Below are positions 1 to 12,867 of a stretch of 64,000 nt of DNA, piece by piece. Each line of letters begins with the position of its first letter. Within the stretch, counting starts at the first letter, position 1. A program made the position numbers and the translations under genes. This DNA is from Talinum fruticosum (Eukaryota; Streptophyta; Magnoliopsida; Caryophyllales; Talinaceae): positions 8,756,501-8,820,500 of the forward strand of contig JAITYX010000011.1 in the NCBI GenBank assembly GCA_021018815.1. The letters are read 5' to 3'. The notes under the pieces were generated by a model, which saw only the letters and a list, made by a program, of their open reading frames with translations, was not told where the DNA came from and made no database searches.

Positions 1-1900
1 AATCAAAGAGCATGTTGTGTGATGTTTATCTAGTTCTGATTCTGTGATGTTTAAATACGATTGAGCATGATTAGTGAGAATTAAACGGGATTAGCTTGAT
101 CGGAATTAGGGAGAGAAATCAGGAAGTTAACTTCATGATTCGTATGCAGATTTTTTTCGGTGAATAAGCATGCTGTCCGAATTTTTGTGAATTCGTGTGT
201 AGCCCGAATGTCCTGTAATTTTTACTGCAGCTTCCTGATAATTTATGAGAATTTCCTGTAAAATTTTGTGTGCATTGAATGAGTAGATTGGGAGATATGC
301 AATTTTAAGTGAAAAGGTCCTGTTTTGAGCAAGATCGCATCTAAGTGAGTAACTGAATTGAGAACCGAGATTTAAGAAGTTATGTGGCTAGATTAAAAGA
401 TATATATCGACTAAGGAAAGTTATAGAACCATAAACTACTTATACGCGATATTACGCGATCATGAAAATGATAAGTTCGTCGATTAGAAATCATAAGTGG
501 TATGCTTATGTGATTGTGTGTTTATCTTGAATTACGTTGATTATGAATGGCATAAGCATGCGTGTGTGAAATGAATTGACTGTGCTTGAGTTAGAACATG
601 CTTATATGAATTGCTTGTTTTGAAGAAGTTACGCATGAACGTATTGAGCATGAATTATATGAATTAAGTATTTCTTATGTATAAGTAATAAGAAAATAAG
701 AAACTTTAAGAACTAAAGAAGGGAGAAAGGATTGTGTTATTGATCCGGGACCCCACGAATTAAAGAACCCTCTGAAGCTATGGCCATAGAAGTGTCTCGT
801 CAACCCGAAGCCACGAATTGAATTGCTTCCACTAAGAATTGACAGTACGCGTCCTTCGGGGATGGGAGGCTGCCTCAAGGCCACGAATTGTTATGCCTCG
901 AGGCCACGAATTGTATGCCTCCGTGAACCGAGCCCACGAATTGTTTTGGCTCCAAGAACTGGGTCTTTAGAGCGTGAACATAAATCTTCTTTCCTTTCGA
1001 AACTAAGAAGACTTAAAAGAATTATGTTATGAAGAAACGAATGATCGTGCATATCGAATACGGAAGAAAGAACCAATGATTTATGAAATGCATGATTGAA
1101 CTCGAGAAGAAGTACGAATCCTGTTTTCGTAAGAAATGATTGCGATAAGAGCTAAGATGCGATTTACGTGGTGAATGAGGTGCATGATGAATGATTATAT
1201 GATTTACTTGCGTAGAAAGACGAATGATGCATGTTTGATTGAATTCATGAGTAAATGATGTCATGGTACTTCTCGGTAAGTTGGTAAGTTTAGAATCTCG
1301 CATGTTTTAAGCATGTATGATCCGAATCGCATGTTATTAATGAACTGTGAACTTATGTGTGTTTGTTAATGAATTAATGTGCAAAGTGAAACCCTGGGTT
1401 GGGTTTGGATTATTCACTGGGCTAGTGAGCTCATGACATCACCAACATTTCAGGTGCGAAGTTAAGACTCCCTGGAGTTGCTTTTGGCTTTTAGAGGAAG
1501 CGAACCATCGGATAGGACTTCTCCGGACTTATTTTGTACTTTATGTTTTCATGTTTGTAAAGACTGTTGTATCTCGAACTTAAGTTTTACCTATGAATGT
1601 AAAATCCCTATGTGAATACTCCGAGCGTGTGGCTCATTGAGTTGTGTTTCTCCGAGCGTGTGGCTCGTTGAGTTTAAGATTGTGTTTCGTGCGGGGTTAG
1701 GGCTTTAAGCCCATGGGTTTAGCCGGTTTACAGAGGAAACTCTGCCGAAATTTTCGAAAAACCTTCGAAAACCTAGAATTACGCTTCCGCCAATCCAAGA
1801 AAGGGTTATTAACCCCAAGTTGAGATTTTAAGCAGCCTTAGGGGTTCCTCTCGGGAACCCCGGCATGTAATACTCCTAGGGTGGATCTAGGGGTGTTACA
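1..1900 (+). mobile_element. Ty3/gypsy-type LTR, 3' part (starts outside window)
   Basis: The stretch ends at 1900 with GGGGTGTTACA, the usual terminus of many plant gypsy LTRs, and the next base begins unrelated LINE sequence. It has no coding capacity. Parts of it (about 1380-1640) match the reverse complement of 7850-8170, so both belong to related LTR families in opposite orientation. The LTR start lies beyond the left edge, so I cannot tell a solo LTR from the end of a complete element. Assignment to gypsy rests on the terminus and overall character, not on a protein domain. Confidence 0.6.
752..943 (+). repeat. Degenerate minisatellite inside the LTR (CCACGAATTG core)
   Basis: The decamer CCACGAATTG, or nearly that, recurs at about 752, 811, 881, 904 and 934, usually followed by a tgcctc- or ttggctc-like stretch. 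Spacing varies from about 23 to 70 bp. The short open frames here (for example about 823-1032) come from the repeat and are not genes. Confidence 0.6.
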
Positions 1901-3130
1901 CAACCACAATTTGTGATTTTTCGGGGCTCATTCTAAGTCCTAATACCCAGAGAATTTATCCAAGCATCCTGTAATTGTAGCCACCGATTTGGTGTTTGCC
2001 TTTGAGAAGATAATTAAATCACCAGTAAAGATTAAATGATTAACTTCATGCTTGCTCATCTTGGGTGGTAGCTGAAATCATCAAACTCAACAATTACCCC
2101 AACATCCTAGACAAATACTCCATTGCAATCACAAATAATAATGGGGATATAGGATCCCCTTGTCTAATAGCACGTGCGCCCTCAAATCTATGCAGCCTTT
2201 TTCCATTAAAATGTAGGGAAAAGGAATCACTTCTAACACATGCCATAATCTAGTCGGTTACCTTTCGGGAAAATGCAGTCCATATAGAGCCTCCTCCAAG
2301 AAGTCCTAGTGGAGAAAATCATAAGCTTTTTGTATGTCCATCTTGATCACTTACCTTGGGCTGGTTTTTTCCTGTTATAGCCTCTAACAACTTCCTGGCA
2401 GAGCATCACATTTTGCACAAGTATTCTCCCCTTGATGAAAGCACACTAGGTGAGATGATGGTAGGCGGAACCTCGGTCGGTGTTTGGCATATTAATTTTG
2501 TGATACATTTGTAGACCACATTGCAACAAGTAATTGGTCTAAAGTCTTTTGCATGTCTTGGATTTTACAGCTTGGGGATTAGAACCACCCTAGTATTGTT
2601 CAGTACTTTGGGCATCTTGCCTCTGTGAAAAATTCCCTCACAACCTTACAAACCATAGGTCCAATCTCCTTCCAAGTGAACTTAAAAAACCACTAGAAAA
2701 CCTATCAACACCTGGTGATTTGGAGTTAGGAATGGAGAAGATAGCCGATTTAATATCTTTATCACTGAAACCCCTACACATGTGTCTCTACTGATCCAGT
2801 GATAATTTGTGGCCCCATTTGAAGATATCCTCACCACATGTGACTCTGCCTACTTGTCTTCCCAACAAAGCTTTATAGAACTCCAAGCATGATTTGGTCA
2901 ATTTGTTCTAGATCATCTACCATTTGGCCTTCATTATTTTGAAGTTGGTAGATACAATTCTCCATGTTGCTTTTTTTTACTAAAGTAAAGAAAAACTTGG
3001 AACATGGATCTCCCATGGTAGTCCAATCCAATTCACTTTGATGTTTCATAAGTATTAATGAGTACGACAGTGCTTGAATGTATCCCTCCCTTGCTTGTTT
3101 TTCCTTCTCTTGTAGTTGGGGGTTCATGGG
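1901..3130 (-). pseudogene. LINE reverse transcriptase, N-terminal to middle part, broken
   Basis: The piece at 3127-2873 encodes a connector-like sequence containing TTMGDPCSKFFFT, typical of the segment before the LINE RT. Near 2460-2400 the minus strand reads AFIKGR followed by a short variable stretch, the usual LINE motif. Near 1960-1905 it reads GLRMSPEKSQ, which matches the post-catalytic S-GL--N--KS motif of LINE RTs. Frames change repeatedly and several stops interrupt. The domain ends abruptly at the LTR boundary. Confidence 0.68.
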
Positions 3131-3379
3131 TTCATTGTGCGGTTTCTCTTGTATATGAGGAAGCTGAACTTTAACTGCTTCCTTTTATGATGTACATTAC
3201 CATACTTCCTTTTGTTAAGCTCCAACATTGGTTTTTGCATACTCTTCGAGAGACTCGGTCAGCTGAAGCATAGTAGACCATGAGTACACCTTGGTTGTGG
3301 AAGTGCTGACAATAGAAGGGAATTCTTCATCCTTAGTCCACAATCTCATAGAATTTAAACTCTATTGTGTTATGGATAG

Positions 3380-4061
3380 TTGGCCCCATTTTCAGTCTCG
3401 GTGGGCGTAATCGACAAAGATTCTGCCATATATTCAACAATCAAATCTCCATATTCAATCAACCACTTTGCATTGTGGAAGCATTTATCAATTATAGAGA
3501 AGACTCTAACACCATCTTCTTGCTTATTACTCCAAGAGTTCACTGCCCCACTACCACGCATTTCTTGTAGGTTACATTCATTTAGGCAGTTCATGAAATC
3601 TCTCAGTTCGTGCTCTTGTACAGGTGCTCCCCAACCCCATCATCCATTGAGATTATAGAGTTGAAATCACCAATTATGCAACATGGGGCCTGTATTTCAG
3701 CTGATATTTCTTTGAGTTGCTGCCACATATGAGTTCTCTCCTGCACTTTATTCATACCATAAACAAATGTCATGTAAAAAGCTTGTTTGTCCCCTTTCTT
3801 GATCCTGCAGTGAACTAATTGGTCATTACTATCCTGCACCTCAACCGAGTACTGCTTGCGTTCTCCGGACAACCCAAATTCTCCCCTAGGATGATGAGAG
3901 TTGTTGATAAAACTGCCCAACTAGCAAACAATATACACTAGCTCATAGTTCTTGTCTCTTATTTTGGTTTCAACCATGGCTAAAAATCCCACCTTATTTT
4001 GATGGACAAAATTTTTCAGGTCTGCTCGCTTATTAGGCTGGTTCAAGTCTCTCACGTTCCA
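3380..4061 (-). pseudogene. LINE endonuclease domain (exonuclease-endonuclease-phosphatase fold), broken
   Basis: The domain opens with the N-terminal signature WNVRDLNQPNKR at 4061 and runs through MVETKI to the conserved GDFNSI motif near 3680. The longest open piece is 3603-3920. Family knowledge: this domain nicks target DNA to prime reverse transcription. Stops near 3915 and 3600 and a shift into 3594-3370 break it, so it is a relic. No downstream linker to an intact RT remains. Confidence 0.72.
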
Positions 4062-4079
4062 TGTGACAATGCTATCCAT

Positions 4080-5285
4080 GTGGTGTAGGAGACTCTCCCA
4101 CTGGTTTCACTTCCAACTGTTCCGAGGCTATCTTTTCATTCACCAAAGCATGATAAGAGTTTGTGACTTGCACCTTGGCTGCTTATGGCGAGATGTTTCT
4201 TGTATGGGCTTCTTTTTCTCTTACCATAGTAAAACCATCCTCATTGTTTTGTTCCGTGCTTTGAACCACTTGAGGTTCTTTCTAGATTTGTCTCCATTCT
4301 TGAGTGAATTTTTTCCTCTTACACTCCCCTTCTTCATGTCCAAAATATTTGCAATGTCCACATCTTATAAGTTTCCATTCATATTCAACTAATTGTTATA
4401 TCAGTACTCCCTTTTCATTGACAAACTCCAACTTATCGGGTAATGGATTGTCAAATTGGACTTCAACAAGGATCCTCACAAAGCTCATTTTATCCTTTTT
4501 CATTGTTGTTTTGTCCATTTTCGTAGTTTCCCCACTAGGCTCCCTAGCTTGCTTAAACTGGAGGCGCTCTAGTATTTTGCATTTCGGTTAGGAAATCGGA
4601 TCCAAATGGGGAGATTTTGGATCTTCTTCCTGTTTAGCACCGAATCTGGTGTCCATGGTTTGACTATTCCTGGCTTCTTGTCAAAAAATAACATCCCTTT
4701 ACAAGCTTGCCGTTGTTTTTCTTTGGACTCAAATCGACTATGAATAATCCATGTCGTACCCCAACTACCCTTTCCGCATCTAGTTGATTCCGGACTCTCT
4801 TAAAAAATCCCTCTATAACAAAGAGAGGGGATTTGCACCCTTTACACAACACACCACCGAGTTCCGCCAAAATTCAATTTCGGATCGAACATCTTTAGGT
4901 TCGGTTCTAGCAAACCAAACCCCATTGCTATTATCATATGGTATAAATTTCAACTCCTCCCTATCATCCCCGTTTACAATTGCAAGCATAGGATTTACTT
5001 GTTTTCGCCGCTAGTTCCGCTTCCATTTCTTCAGCCCAAGAATTCATTGGTTGCTTCGAGCTTGTTGATCCAGTCATTGCGACCCCCTAGTTCCTATAGT
5101 TACGAATCGAAGCCCTTCCGGATTTGGAGAGGGTACTATTTCATTGGGCGAGTCTTTCCGTTAAGTCCGTGGGTTCTCCAAATTTGTAGCATCTAGAAAG
5201 GACCCGTTGGGCATCCGATTAACTTGCCTTGGCCGTCCTCTACCTCTTCCCCTACCCCGCCCTCTCGTTCGCTTTTGCCATGGTT
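4080..5285 (-). pseudogene. LINE ORF1-like protein (DUF4283 plus zinc knuckle), broken
   Basis: The minus-strand start at about 5282 reads MAKANER followed by a run of Gly/Arg codons broken by a frameshift. Around 4900-4500 the frames give DUF4283-like sequence, including IVKPWTPD and the segment SLSKLGSLVGK, which resemble the LINE-associated ORF1 family that binds nucleic acid. Near 4365-4320 there is an intact CX2CX4HX4C knuckle (C-G-H-C-K-Y-F-G-H-E-E-G-E-C). At least four frameshifts or stops separate these pieces. In active elements ORF1 coats the RNA intermediate; here it cannot be translated. Confidence 0.65.
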
Positions 5286-5300
5286 GGAGCTAACATCGAG

Positions 5301-7620
5301 AGAGAGAGAAAACCTACTCAACATTTATTTTTTCCCCATGAAATAATGCCTTAGAATAAGGTTATGCATAATAAAAAATAGAGCTCAAAGGAGAAAATTT
5401 TGCAGCCCTAATTTTGTTTACGAAGATTAAGAAAGTGTTGAAATAATGGAAATGCATGACTTTGAACCCTTAAAAGAGAAATAAGATCTCCGCATTTTGA
5501 GCCATTGATCTCGTTTGGCAAGTAGGTTCATAGTTTAAGGGGTTTGTGTGGACTCATTCAAGCCAATTCCAAGCCCTTCTGGGGACAGGACTAGCCGAGC
5601 CAGCCAAGGCTAGTATGACCACCGGCTCGTTCTCTGCATAGACCGAACCAAGCTAGACCAGCTGCAACCAGGAATGTGATCGAGAGGCTATTGACAACGA
5701 AAACAATAAAAACAATGACGTGATCCGTTACCGAGTTAGATGGCGGTCACAAAACCAAAAACCTTGTAAAAGCAAGCTACACAAAGCATCAAACTATTAT
5801 CACATATTTCACCCCTCTTCCTAGGGGCGAGGATCAAAATACAATACAAGAAATAAGAAAAAACAACCACCAACGCACTCCATGGATCCCCCCATAACTG
5901 CGGAGATTCAAATGCAATCGGCCTTAGCCCTACAAGTTGTAAGGTTTTTGCGTAACCGGGGGGTTAGAATGTATTATATCAACATTGTCCATCAACTTTT
6001 CTTGAGCGGAAAATCTCGATTCCCAAATAGTCAAGCTGGCCTTGAACTGCGACATGAGGTTTGCCAACCTTCACACGCACAGCGAGATATTTGAGGAAAC
6101 TTGGTAAAAGTGTTGTATGCGATGTGATGAGCTACGGATTCCAACAGATTGTGAGGTGCTCCCTCCACTACTTCTTTAACTATGCTGCCGTTTTTGCAAA
6201 AGGATAAATCATGTCAATGGATATACAACACATCAAGGCCAACTTCACATGTCACAATGGTCACAAATATTCAAACATTAACTCTAATTACTGCATGATG
6301 GTACACTAAATTATTGCATGGCTGAAGTATATGAAGCAGAAAGATAATTTGCATATAAAGATCTATAAAGTTTGCATCCTTTAAGTCATATACCAGCTTT
6401 TGAAGCCAAAAAAAAAAAAAAAAAAGAACCACCGCCCTCAAGCAATACTACATAGAGCAAGATGCAAGGGAGTCACATGCCTTAATTGTATATTTGCAAT
6501 ACAAAGAAGCCGCTTTCAATGGACCTTATATTAGAAAAGCAGTGACTGCTAAATACTCCACGATACAAGAAGTATGGAACAATCTAGTGAGATACTTTGT
6601 TTTAGTTTGCTATCAATCAAAGCTTAAACGGTGTAATTATGACCGTTGTTAGCTGCCTAGAAAATAGAAAGTATGGATATCGGGATGCTTGCACATAAGG
6701 AGAATGAGATGCAACAAAATTGAATTGAGAGATGGTCATATTCAGTAGGCAACAAAATTGAATTGAGAGCCTAAAGGATGACTTAAGAGCAGGAAACGAA
6801 TTGAAGAACCTAGAACAGCTTATTTTTTCGTTTGATCATTAAATGAACATATAGTTCCCGGACGAAGATGGTGATCAATAGTTTGCCAAGTTTTCTAGAA
6901 ATCCATAGTGTGAATTCTACCGTTTTATATGGCAACATATCTAGTAAGCCATTTTTTACTGGTAGAAGCCTCACCCACTAGTTCATCCGAACTTATCCCC
7001 GACTTATGAAACAGATACAAAAATCCCGGAAAATTGGAAAACTTCCACTTTGCCTTCATTAGTATAGAATCAAAAGAATATTGCCAAATACTCACCGATA
7101 AATCTCAGTATAACTGATGGTGTCGGACAAGCGGTCGGATTTGCCAGCCTCTTGGAGATCAAGCCACGCATCCACATCCACCAAGAATTTCGACCCAATG
7201 TTCTTTCCTCTGGTTTTACTCCATGAAAACCATGAAATTTCAACCCCCTTAATATCAGTTTATCTCCCTCATGAATTGTTCATCATCCATTATGATACCT
7301 ACAAACACGTAATTCAAGACCTCGCAGTCAAATCATTGTGCAAACAGAAGAAAGCAAGAAGAAAAGTAGATCTCACACTTGAGCATTAGATTCACACCCG
7401 CCTTCATCATCTCAATTGGGAGTTTTCAGTTTCCAATCCTCAAATTGAAGCCCCCAACAGCCTCAAGACATGCACAATTTTAATTCAAAGCACACGATTT
7501 TGATCTGCTCAAAGGAGAAATCCTAACTCGAAATACAAATGGCATGCCCAATTTTAGTATAGAATTGAGGATTTTTGTCTTCCTAAGTATGGTATGATAC
7601 TCGTGACAATGCAGCGGAAG
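5301..7620. other. Region with no identifiable gene; possible gag-like relic
   Basis: No long open frame or known domain can be supported. Around 6440-6600 one plus-strand frame reads IYLQYKEAAFNGPYI-like and then STIQEVWNNLVRYF, faintly like a retrotransposon gag. A run of A residues at about 6410-6425 may be the poly(A) tail of a decayed retroelement. Open frames at 5882-6094 and 7117-7389 show no recognisable features. Confidence 0.35.
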
Positions 7621-8347
7621 GTTAACACCCCACACCCAACCCGAGCTAGGTCGAGTATTACACACCAGGATTCCCTGAAAAGAACCCCTAAGGCTAGTTA
7701 AAACCACAAATTTGATATGTTGGCTTTCATGTAAATGGCAGGGGTACTTTTCCATATTTTTGAAGATTTTTCGGAAAATTTCGTTAGAGTTCTATTTAAA
7801 ATTTGACTAATCCCCTTAGGCTTAGAGCCTTAACAACAAACTCAATGAACCAAGTATCAATAAGGTTGAAAGGAAGGTATGACTATTTACAAAAAGTATC
7901 GATAAGAGTTTCGTCGATTTCTTTTACAAATTTATAGCCAAATTACAAAGTCCTTCATTGGACTTTTACATTTACACAATCAAAACATACAATCTAATAT
8001 CACAAACATGATAACATAAGACTTGTAGCAAGTCCGGGAACCTCTTATTCGTTACAACCACAAATCACGGGAGAAAGTCGACTTCTAAACTTGAAAATGT
8101 TGGTGAAGTCATGAGCTCCACTCGAATAATCTAAATTTCCCTCTTCATTACACTTTGCACATAATCAGTTACAATTATACATTTTCATATACTTCACACA
8201 TAATGAGACATACATTTTTACACATATGCATATACATCACTTATAACATAAAAAAGAAGTAAATCAATTTTCGGAGTTCCAAAACAAGTGAGAAAATTCC
8301 CTTCTTACTCAAAACATAATTTCTTTTTGTATTACCGGGTTAATCCC

Positions 8348-8474
8348 CTTCCAATTCAATAAATTTTGTGTAAAATGTAATTTGCACACACTTCCAATTC
8401 AATAAATTTCATGTAAAACGTAATTTGTACACACTTACAATTCAATAAATTTAATGTAAAACGTAATTTGAGCA
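8348..8474. repeat. Three tandem copies of a 43-bp unit
   Basis: The unit begins CTTCCAATTCAATAAATTT and ends GTAATTTGCACACA. Copies start at about 8348, 8391 and 8434 with a few substitutions each. It lies inside the LTR relic. Confidence 0.8.
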
Positions 8475-8606
8475 ACCATGGTAAAATCCTCTAGGTGGTT
8501 CACCTAACCACATAACACCCCTAGAATTCCGAAATACTAACGGGAGGAAGAGCTATAGCATCCTCGTCATGATACTAAAATAAATATACTCGCGTGCTAT
8601 ACCGAT

Positions 8607-8705
8607 TGTTCCATACAAGAATCTTGGTTCATACTGATCCTTCCATACATGGATCTTGGTTCATACTCGATCATTCCATACAAGGATCGGGGTTCTATTT
8701 TGATA
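8607..8705. repeat. Three tandem copies of a 33-34 bp unit
   Basis: Each unit contains TTCCATACA-GGATCTTGG followed by TTCATACT-GATC. The third copy is the most diverged. Like the decamer array at 752-943, it lies inside a gypsy-type LTR. Confidence 0.75.
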
Positions 8706-9640
8706 CTAGCTCTTCCTAAATAGGATTTCCCTTTCTTTCAATCAATAAATTCCATTAATTCTTTTTCTAAACCAAAACAATGATATTCAGTTCTGCATTT
8801 CCAAAATCAAGATTCCACAAAACCTTGGTTTACCAAAATTTACAAATGGGCTTGAAAAGGATATTTCCACATTTCAAACATTCTTTCTTACCCAAAATAA
8901 GATTTCGTTCAATTGATTTACAATAAAGATGTAACCACACTCAACTTGAAACCCGTAATTAACAAAAAACACACGCTTAGAAATTCCCAACCTTTTCAAA
9001 TCCAAACAATTCAAGAATATAACCTTTCAAATACAAAAGTAAACTTCAAGTGTAAATCCTACAGAGTTACTCACATTACAAGCATTCCTGAATTCTCATT
9101 GTTAGGACTTTCACCAATTCGTTTTCCGAACATACATAAGTAAATGACAATTTAACAATTCACACATCATACATAACAAGTACCAGCAAACACTTCCATA
9201 CTCATTCAAGTCAAACTACTTTCAGATTTAATTCATAATCTCTTCGGTTTAGATTCAACTCAGGTTTAGGTTTAGGTTCAGCAGTTGTTTAGATTCAGCT
9301 TAGTTTACATCCAACTCAACTATGTTTATCACTATTTAGGTTCTATCCAGGTCCAGTTCAGACTTGGTTTCTTACCATTCTGTTTCAGGTTCAAGTTCAG
9401 CTCAAATAAGGTCCTTTGCAGGTTCATAATAGAAATATGAGAAACAAAAATGAGACTAAAATAGAATCAACCAACATACACCCTGCCCTCCTAAACTATT
9501 AAACTGGAGCACACCACCAACTTCTTATCCATTTTTGAGCATCCCCTTATCTAATTTAATTGAAAGGACAACAAGCATGGACACTACTAGACACTCACAT
9601 GCACAAGTTTAGTTTAATTGTGTTCATTATTGTCATTTGA

Positions 9641-10653
9641 ATGGAGGATCAACCTGGTACGGGTTCGGGTTCGAGTTCCTCTAGAATGTTAGACCCTGGA
9701 AGAAAGTATGGCACACAAGATGAGAGCAATAAAAATAATTTCTTTTGCAAATTTTGTGGAATTAAGACCATTGGGGAAGTGTTTCGACTTAAACAACATT
9801 TGGTTGGGGGATATCGAAGTACATTAGGCTGTAAGAAGGTCCCCGTGCATGTTAGGGAAGAAATTCAAGAATACATGGATAAAAAGAAATCATTGAAAAA
9901 GAGTTTTGAAATGTCAAGGAAAATGCAACAATGCTACGATGTTGATGATGATGAAGGTATTGAGATGAATCCTAGAAACGGTGGGAATGGGGCAAAGAAG
10001 GGAAGTAATAACATGCCTCATAAGACACCAAAGCAAAAAGGTCCAATGGATATGTACTTTACTCCTAAGTTGACTAATGTGAAGGGAAAAAAGGATCAAG
10101 GTAGGCAAATAACACTCGAATGAGCTATGCAAGAAAGATTTGAGAGAAAAGGCTTTCAGAGAATGAGCTAGGTAGTCTAGGTAGTTTTATGATGCTCGAC
10201 ATTCCTTTCCATGCGGCTACACTTGATAGCTTTGGTATTGCCATGGAATCGGTTGGTCCTTGGTCCCGCATTAAAACCACTTTCTATGTATGAGTTGAGA
10301 GTTCCATTCCTTAAAAAAGAAGTTAAAGGCACCCGGAATGAGCATAAGAAAGAATAGGCATAAGTAGGTTGTTCTATCTTATCCGATGGATGGCGTGATA
10401 CCATCGTCCAAAAGGATATTATCAACTTTCTTGTGAACTCTCTAAAAAGGTCGGTCTTCATTAGATCAATGGAGGTTTCTGAAATTGTAAAAGGTTCAAA
10501 TCTTTTGTTCAACGTTCTTCATCGGATGGTGGAAGAGATTGCAAAGGAGAATGTAGTCCAATGTAGTCCAGGCGGTAACCGACAATGCATCCAATTATGT
10601 TAAGGCAGGTAAGAAAAATTGTTACCAATGTTATAATATATAATTTCTATTAC
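9641..10653 (+). pseudogene. hAT-family transposase, 5' half (BED finger and DUF659), interrupted
   Basis: The ATG at 9641 opens a 160-codon frame with an N-terminal BED-type zinc finger: D-P-G-R-K-Y-G-T-Q, then CX2C (residues 36 and 39), H53 within RLKQHL and C64. This is the pattern of plant DUF659/hAT transposases. A lysine-rich linker and a PMDMYFTP segment follow. From about 10140 to 10620 shifting frames give the DUF659 core, with FHAATLDSFG-like, FLVNSLK-like and VTDNASNYVKAG segments. The last is the conserved catalytic-core Asp region of this family. A small duplication of TGTAGTCCA at 10554-10573 shifts the frame. The gene stops at 10653 where a solo LTR is inserted, and it resumes at 22755. 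Confidence 0.8.
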
Positions 10654-12804
10654 TGTAACGCCCCCAATCACCATTACCTAATAATCCCTAACTTAGAGAA
10701 TATTATATATGGTTGCAGCAGAATATAACGATCGGAGACGTTACGTACCGTCCTAAGAATAAGACCGAGGCTAAGTAAATGAAATAAAAATGAAATACAA
10801 TTTGCATATCTAAGTGTTACATGTGGGTTGGGTCCTTATGATAGATATCAAGTTTGCTTTGAAAACAGTAAAATATTTCGAAAAGTGAGTCGAAACTAGT
10901 ACGGACATTTCTCGCACGATCAAATTGCTTTGAAAACATTTTATTGAGCGCACACATTTCAATTCATTTTAGTTTGAAATCGGGGGAGTGAATATGATTA
11001 AAACTTGCTTGTCGGCTATTATCCGGAAGTGGAACCCTTGTATAATTGATGCGATCTTTGAATAAGATGCACACCTCCCGGGCCGACCAAGAACCCGAGT
11101 TGAAGTCGAGCGGGTGGAATTGAAGGGCATAAGCCTTGATAATTGATAATTGATAATTGATCGGAGACCACTTAATTAGGTGACAAAACTTGATTTGCAA
11201 ATGATTCATTATTAGTTGTTTACATAAGAAATGTTAAGATTTGCTGAAATATGTGGATTTTCGAAAGGTAAGGCAATGAACATACCTGAATTTAAAATAT
11301 TTTCCTCCCCTTTAAGAGATATTAATTTAACGACTTGCCGATGACGACTTGCCGATGACGAGAGTGACCTCGCTGCTGATCCAAATATGTCTTTATTATT
11401 AGTAATGATTAAATTAAGTTTCATTGCAATACTATTGATAATTAAATTCGCATACAAGCTTATAATTCTCTTCATAAAAATTGGTTAAGCTAGTTTCATT
11501 GATTTTCACAAAATCGTAATTTGTTAATGTACTTAAATCAAAATATTTTTATTTTGAAAATCTCAACTTGTTCAACATATAAAAAAAATATTATTCTAAC
11601 TTCCTAACCGCTATTGGATCTTGCTTAATCATATCAAACTTAAACATTGTTTTCAATCCTTGTCATTAACTCCTTTTTCACCTAGCATCAATTCTCGACT
11701 TAACTAACCAACCCAAATTAACATATAAATACTCTTCAACTCAACCTTTTTGTAACTTTAGACCCGGTGTAACTTACTTCGTTCAACAAAACTTATATTT
11801 CCTTCAAACAAATTCATATCCAAGGATAATATGAGACAGCTTAAATTTACACAAGTTCATAGTAGAACACTTCATCACCCTTCCATAAATTAATTAATTC
11901 GCTCAAAATCCATATATCCCACAAAACATCACTTTAAGATTATTTGCATCCTTAACAGCATTCACCTCCACATATACAATTACATATACTAAATTTGTCC
12001 AATTTTACATACTTTCAAACTTATTATTCAAATTCAATCTCCCTACGCATTTTTCTTCCTTTTGCCGAATTGTAGCCCATTCTAAAATGCAATGAAACCA
12101 TCAAATTACTCAAGATTCACATCACTATCTTCCCAATTTAATTCACTAAATCACAATTGCCCAAGAGGAATCACATTCATTCACCTTCATACACAATCAC
12201 TTCACCAAATCACGAGTCATTCACACCAATTCCAATTGTTTTCCCAATTTGATCGTTAAATTCATATCATAAACATCATTATAAACTATATAATTTAATT
12301 AACAACTACAATCACTAAGTAAACAATGAAGTGTGATAATTTAGGGTTTAGAATTTTACCTTCAAACACCAAGGGATGGAAACCAAGGAAGGAGAACAGT
12401 GGTGGTGCACGGTTGCCCGGCGACTATTGGGAAGCACCGGCGTCGAGCTCCGACGGCCGAGCTGCGGCTGGTGGTTGGCTGGCGGAGGGGGCCGCGGCAG
12501 AGGTGAGGCAGGGCGTGCGCCCGCGCGGGAGAGAGCGCAAGAGAGAGACGCCAGGAGTCTTCCCGAAGACGCCGGCGCCGGCCGCTGGCCGGCGTTGGTG
12601 GCTCCTGGTGGCCGAGAGCGAGGGCAGCGGGTGGAGGCGAGGGAGGGGAGCAGAGGCACGCGAGGGAGAGAGAGAGAGGAATGAAGAGGATATTTGACCT
12701 TTGAAGCCGTGTAATCCTTTTTTCTTTTTTTTGTGAGTGGTAATTTCTAGAAAATATATGGTCCGGAATTTTCTATAAAAAACTACTTCTTATTTCTATT
12801 TATT

Positions 12805-12863
<59 letters not shown>
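10654..12863 (-). mobile_element. Gypsy solo LTR, 3' part (minus strand), host of the nested elements
   Basis: The left end reads TGTAACGCCCCC and the far right end of the same LTR, at 22749, reads GGTTGTTACA. Read on the minus strand, the LTR would begin TGTAACAACCTGACCC and end GGGGGCGTTACA, a classic plant gypsy arrangement. Flanking pentamers are attac (10649-10653) and atttc (22750-22754), a 4/5 match to a target duplication. No internal retroviral region is seen, hence solo LTR. Its GC-rich section (12380-12690) produces long accidental open frames. Short direct repeats occur at 11137-11160 (ataattg) and 11330-11360 (gacttgccgatgac twice). Confidence 0.7.
12809..12863. repeat. (AT)n microsatellite, insertion site of element A
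   Basis: An uninterrupted AT run of about 55 bp lies immediately before the first base of element A. A TA run also follows the far end of element B (22267-22286), and a short one separates A from B. Confidence 0.9.

Positions 12864-12867
<4 letters not shown>

Larger units (their letters stand above)
1901..5290 (-). mobile_element. LINE (non-LTR retrotransposon) relic, cut by the gypsy LTR
   Basis: Read on the minus strand the order is ORF1 (about 5285 down to 4080), an AP-endonuclease-like domain (4061 to about 3380) and part of a reverse transcriptase (about 2900 to 1901). This is the order of plant L1-like elements. Many stops and frameshifts make it inactive. The RT region ends exactly where the LTR ends at 1900, so the LTR element very likely inserted into the LINE; the rest of the RT should lie beyond the left edge. 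Confidence 0.78.
7622..9500 (-). mobile_element. Gypsy-type LTR relic in opposite orientation to 1-1900
   Basis: On the minus strand the end at 7622 reads GGGGTGTTAA, a mutated form of the GGGGTGTTACA terminus. The stretch 7850-8170 matches 1380-1640 in reverse complement, including the shared words GAGCTCATGAC-TCACCAACATT and TCTTATGTT-TCATGTTTGT. No coding sequence is present. The outer boundary near 9500 is approximate, because the GGTTCAG-rich stretch at 9245-9420 grades into the flank of the hAT gene. Confidence 0.55.

Noticed and set aside
8348..8474. CRISPR-like array because of regular direct repeats
   Set aside because: Copies are contiguous with no spacers, lie in a plant LTR, and number only three; it is a simple tandem repeat.
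10177..10512. A minus-strand open frame of 111 codons
   Set aside because: It is antisense to the DUF659 part of the hAT relic and has no recognisable features.
12326..12697. Three overlapping open frames of about 102-123 codons in GC-rich DNA
   Set aside because: They overlap in opposite strands and phases, have low-complexity Gly/Arg/Pro composition, and lie inside an LTR. Absence of stops follows from base composition.
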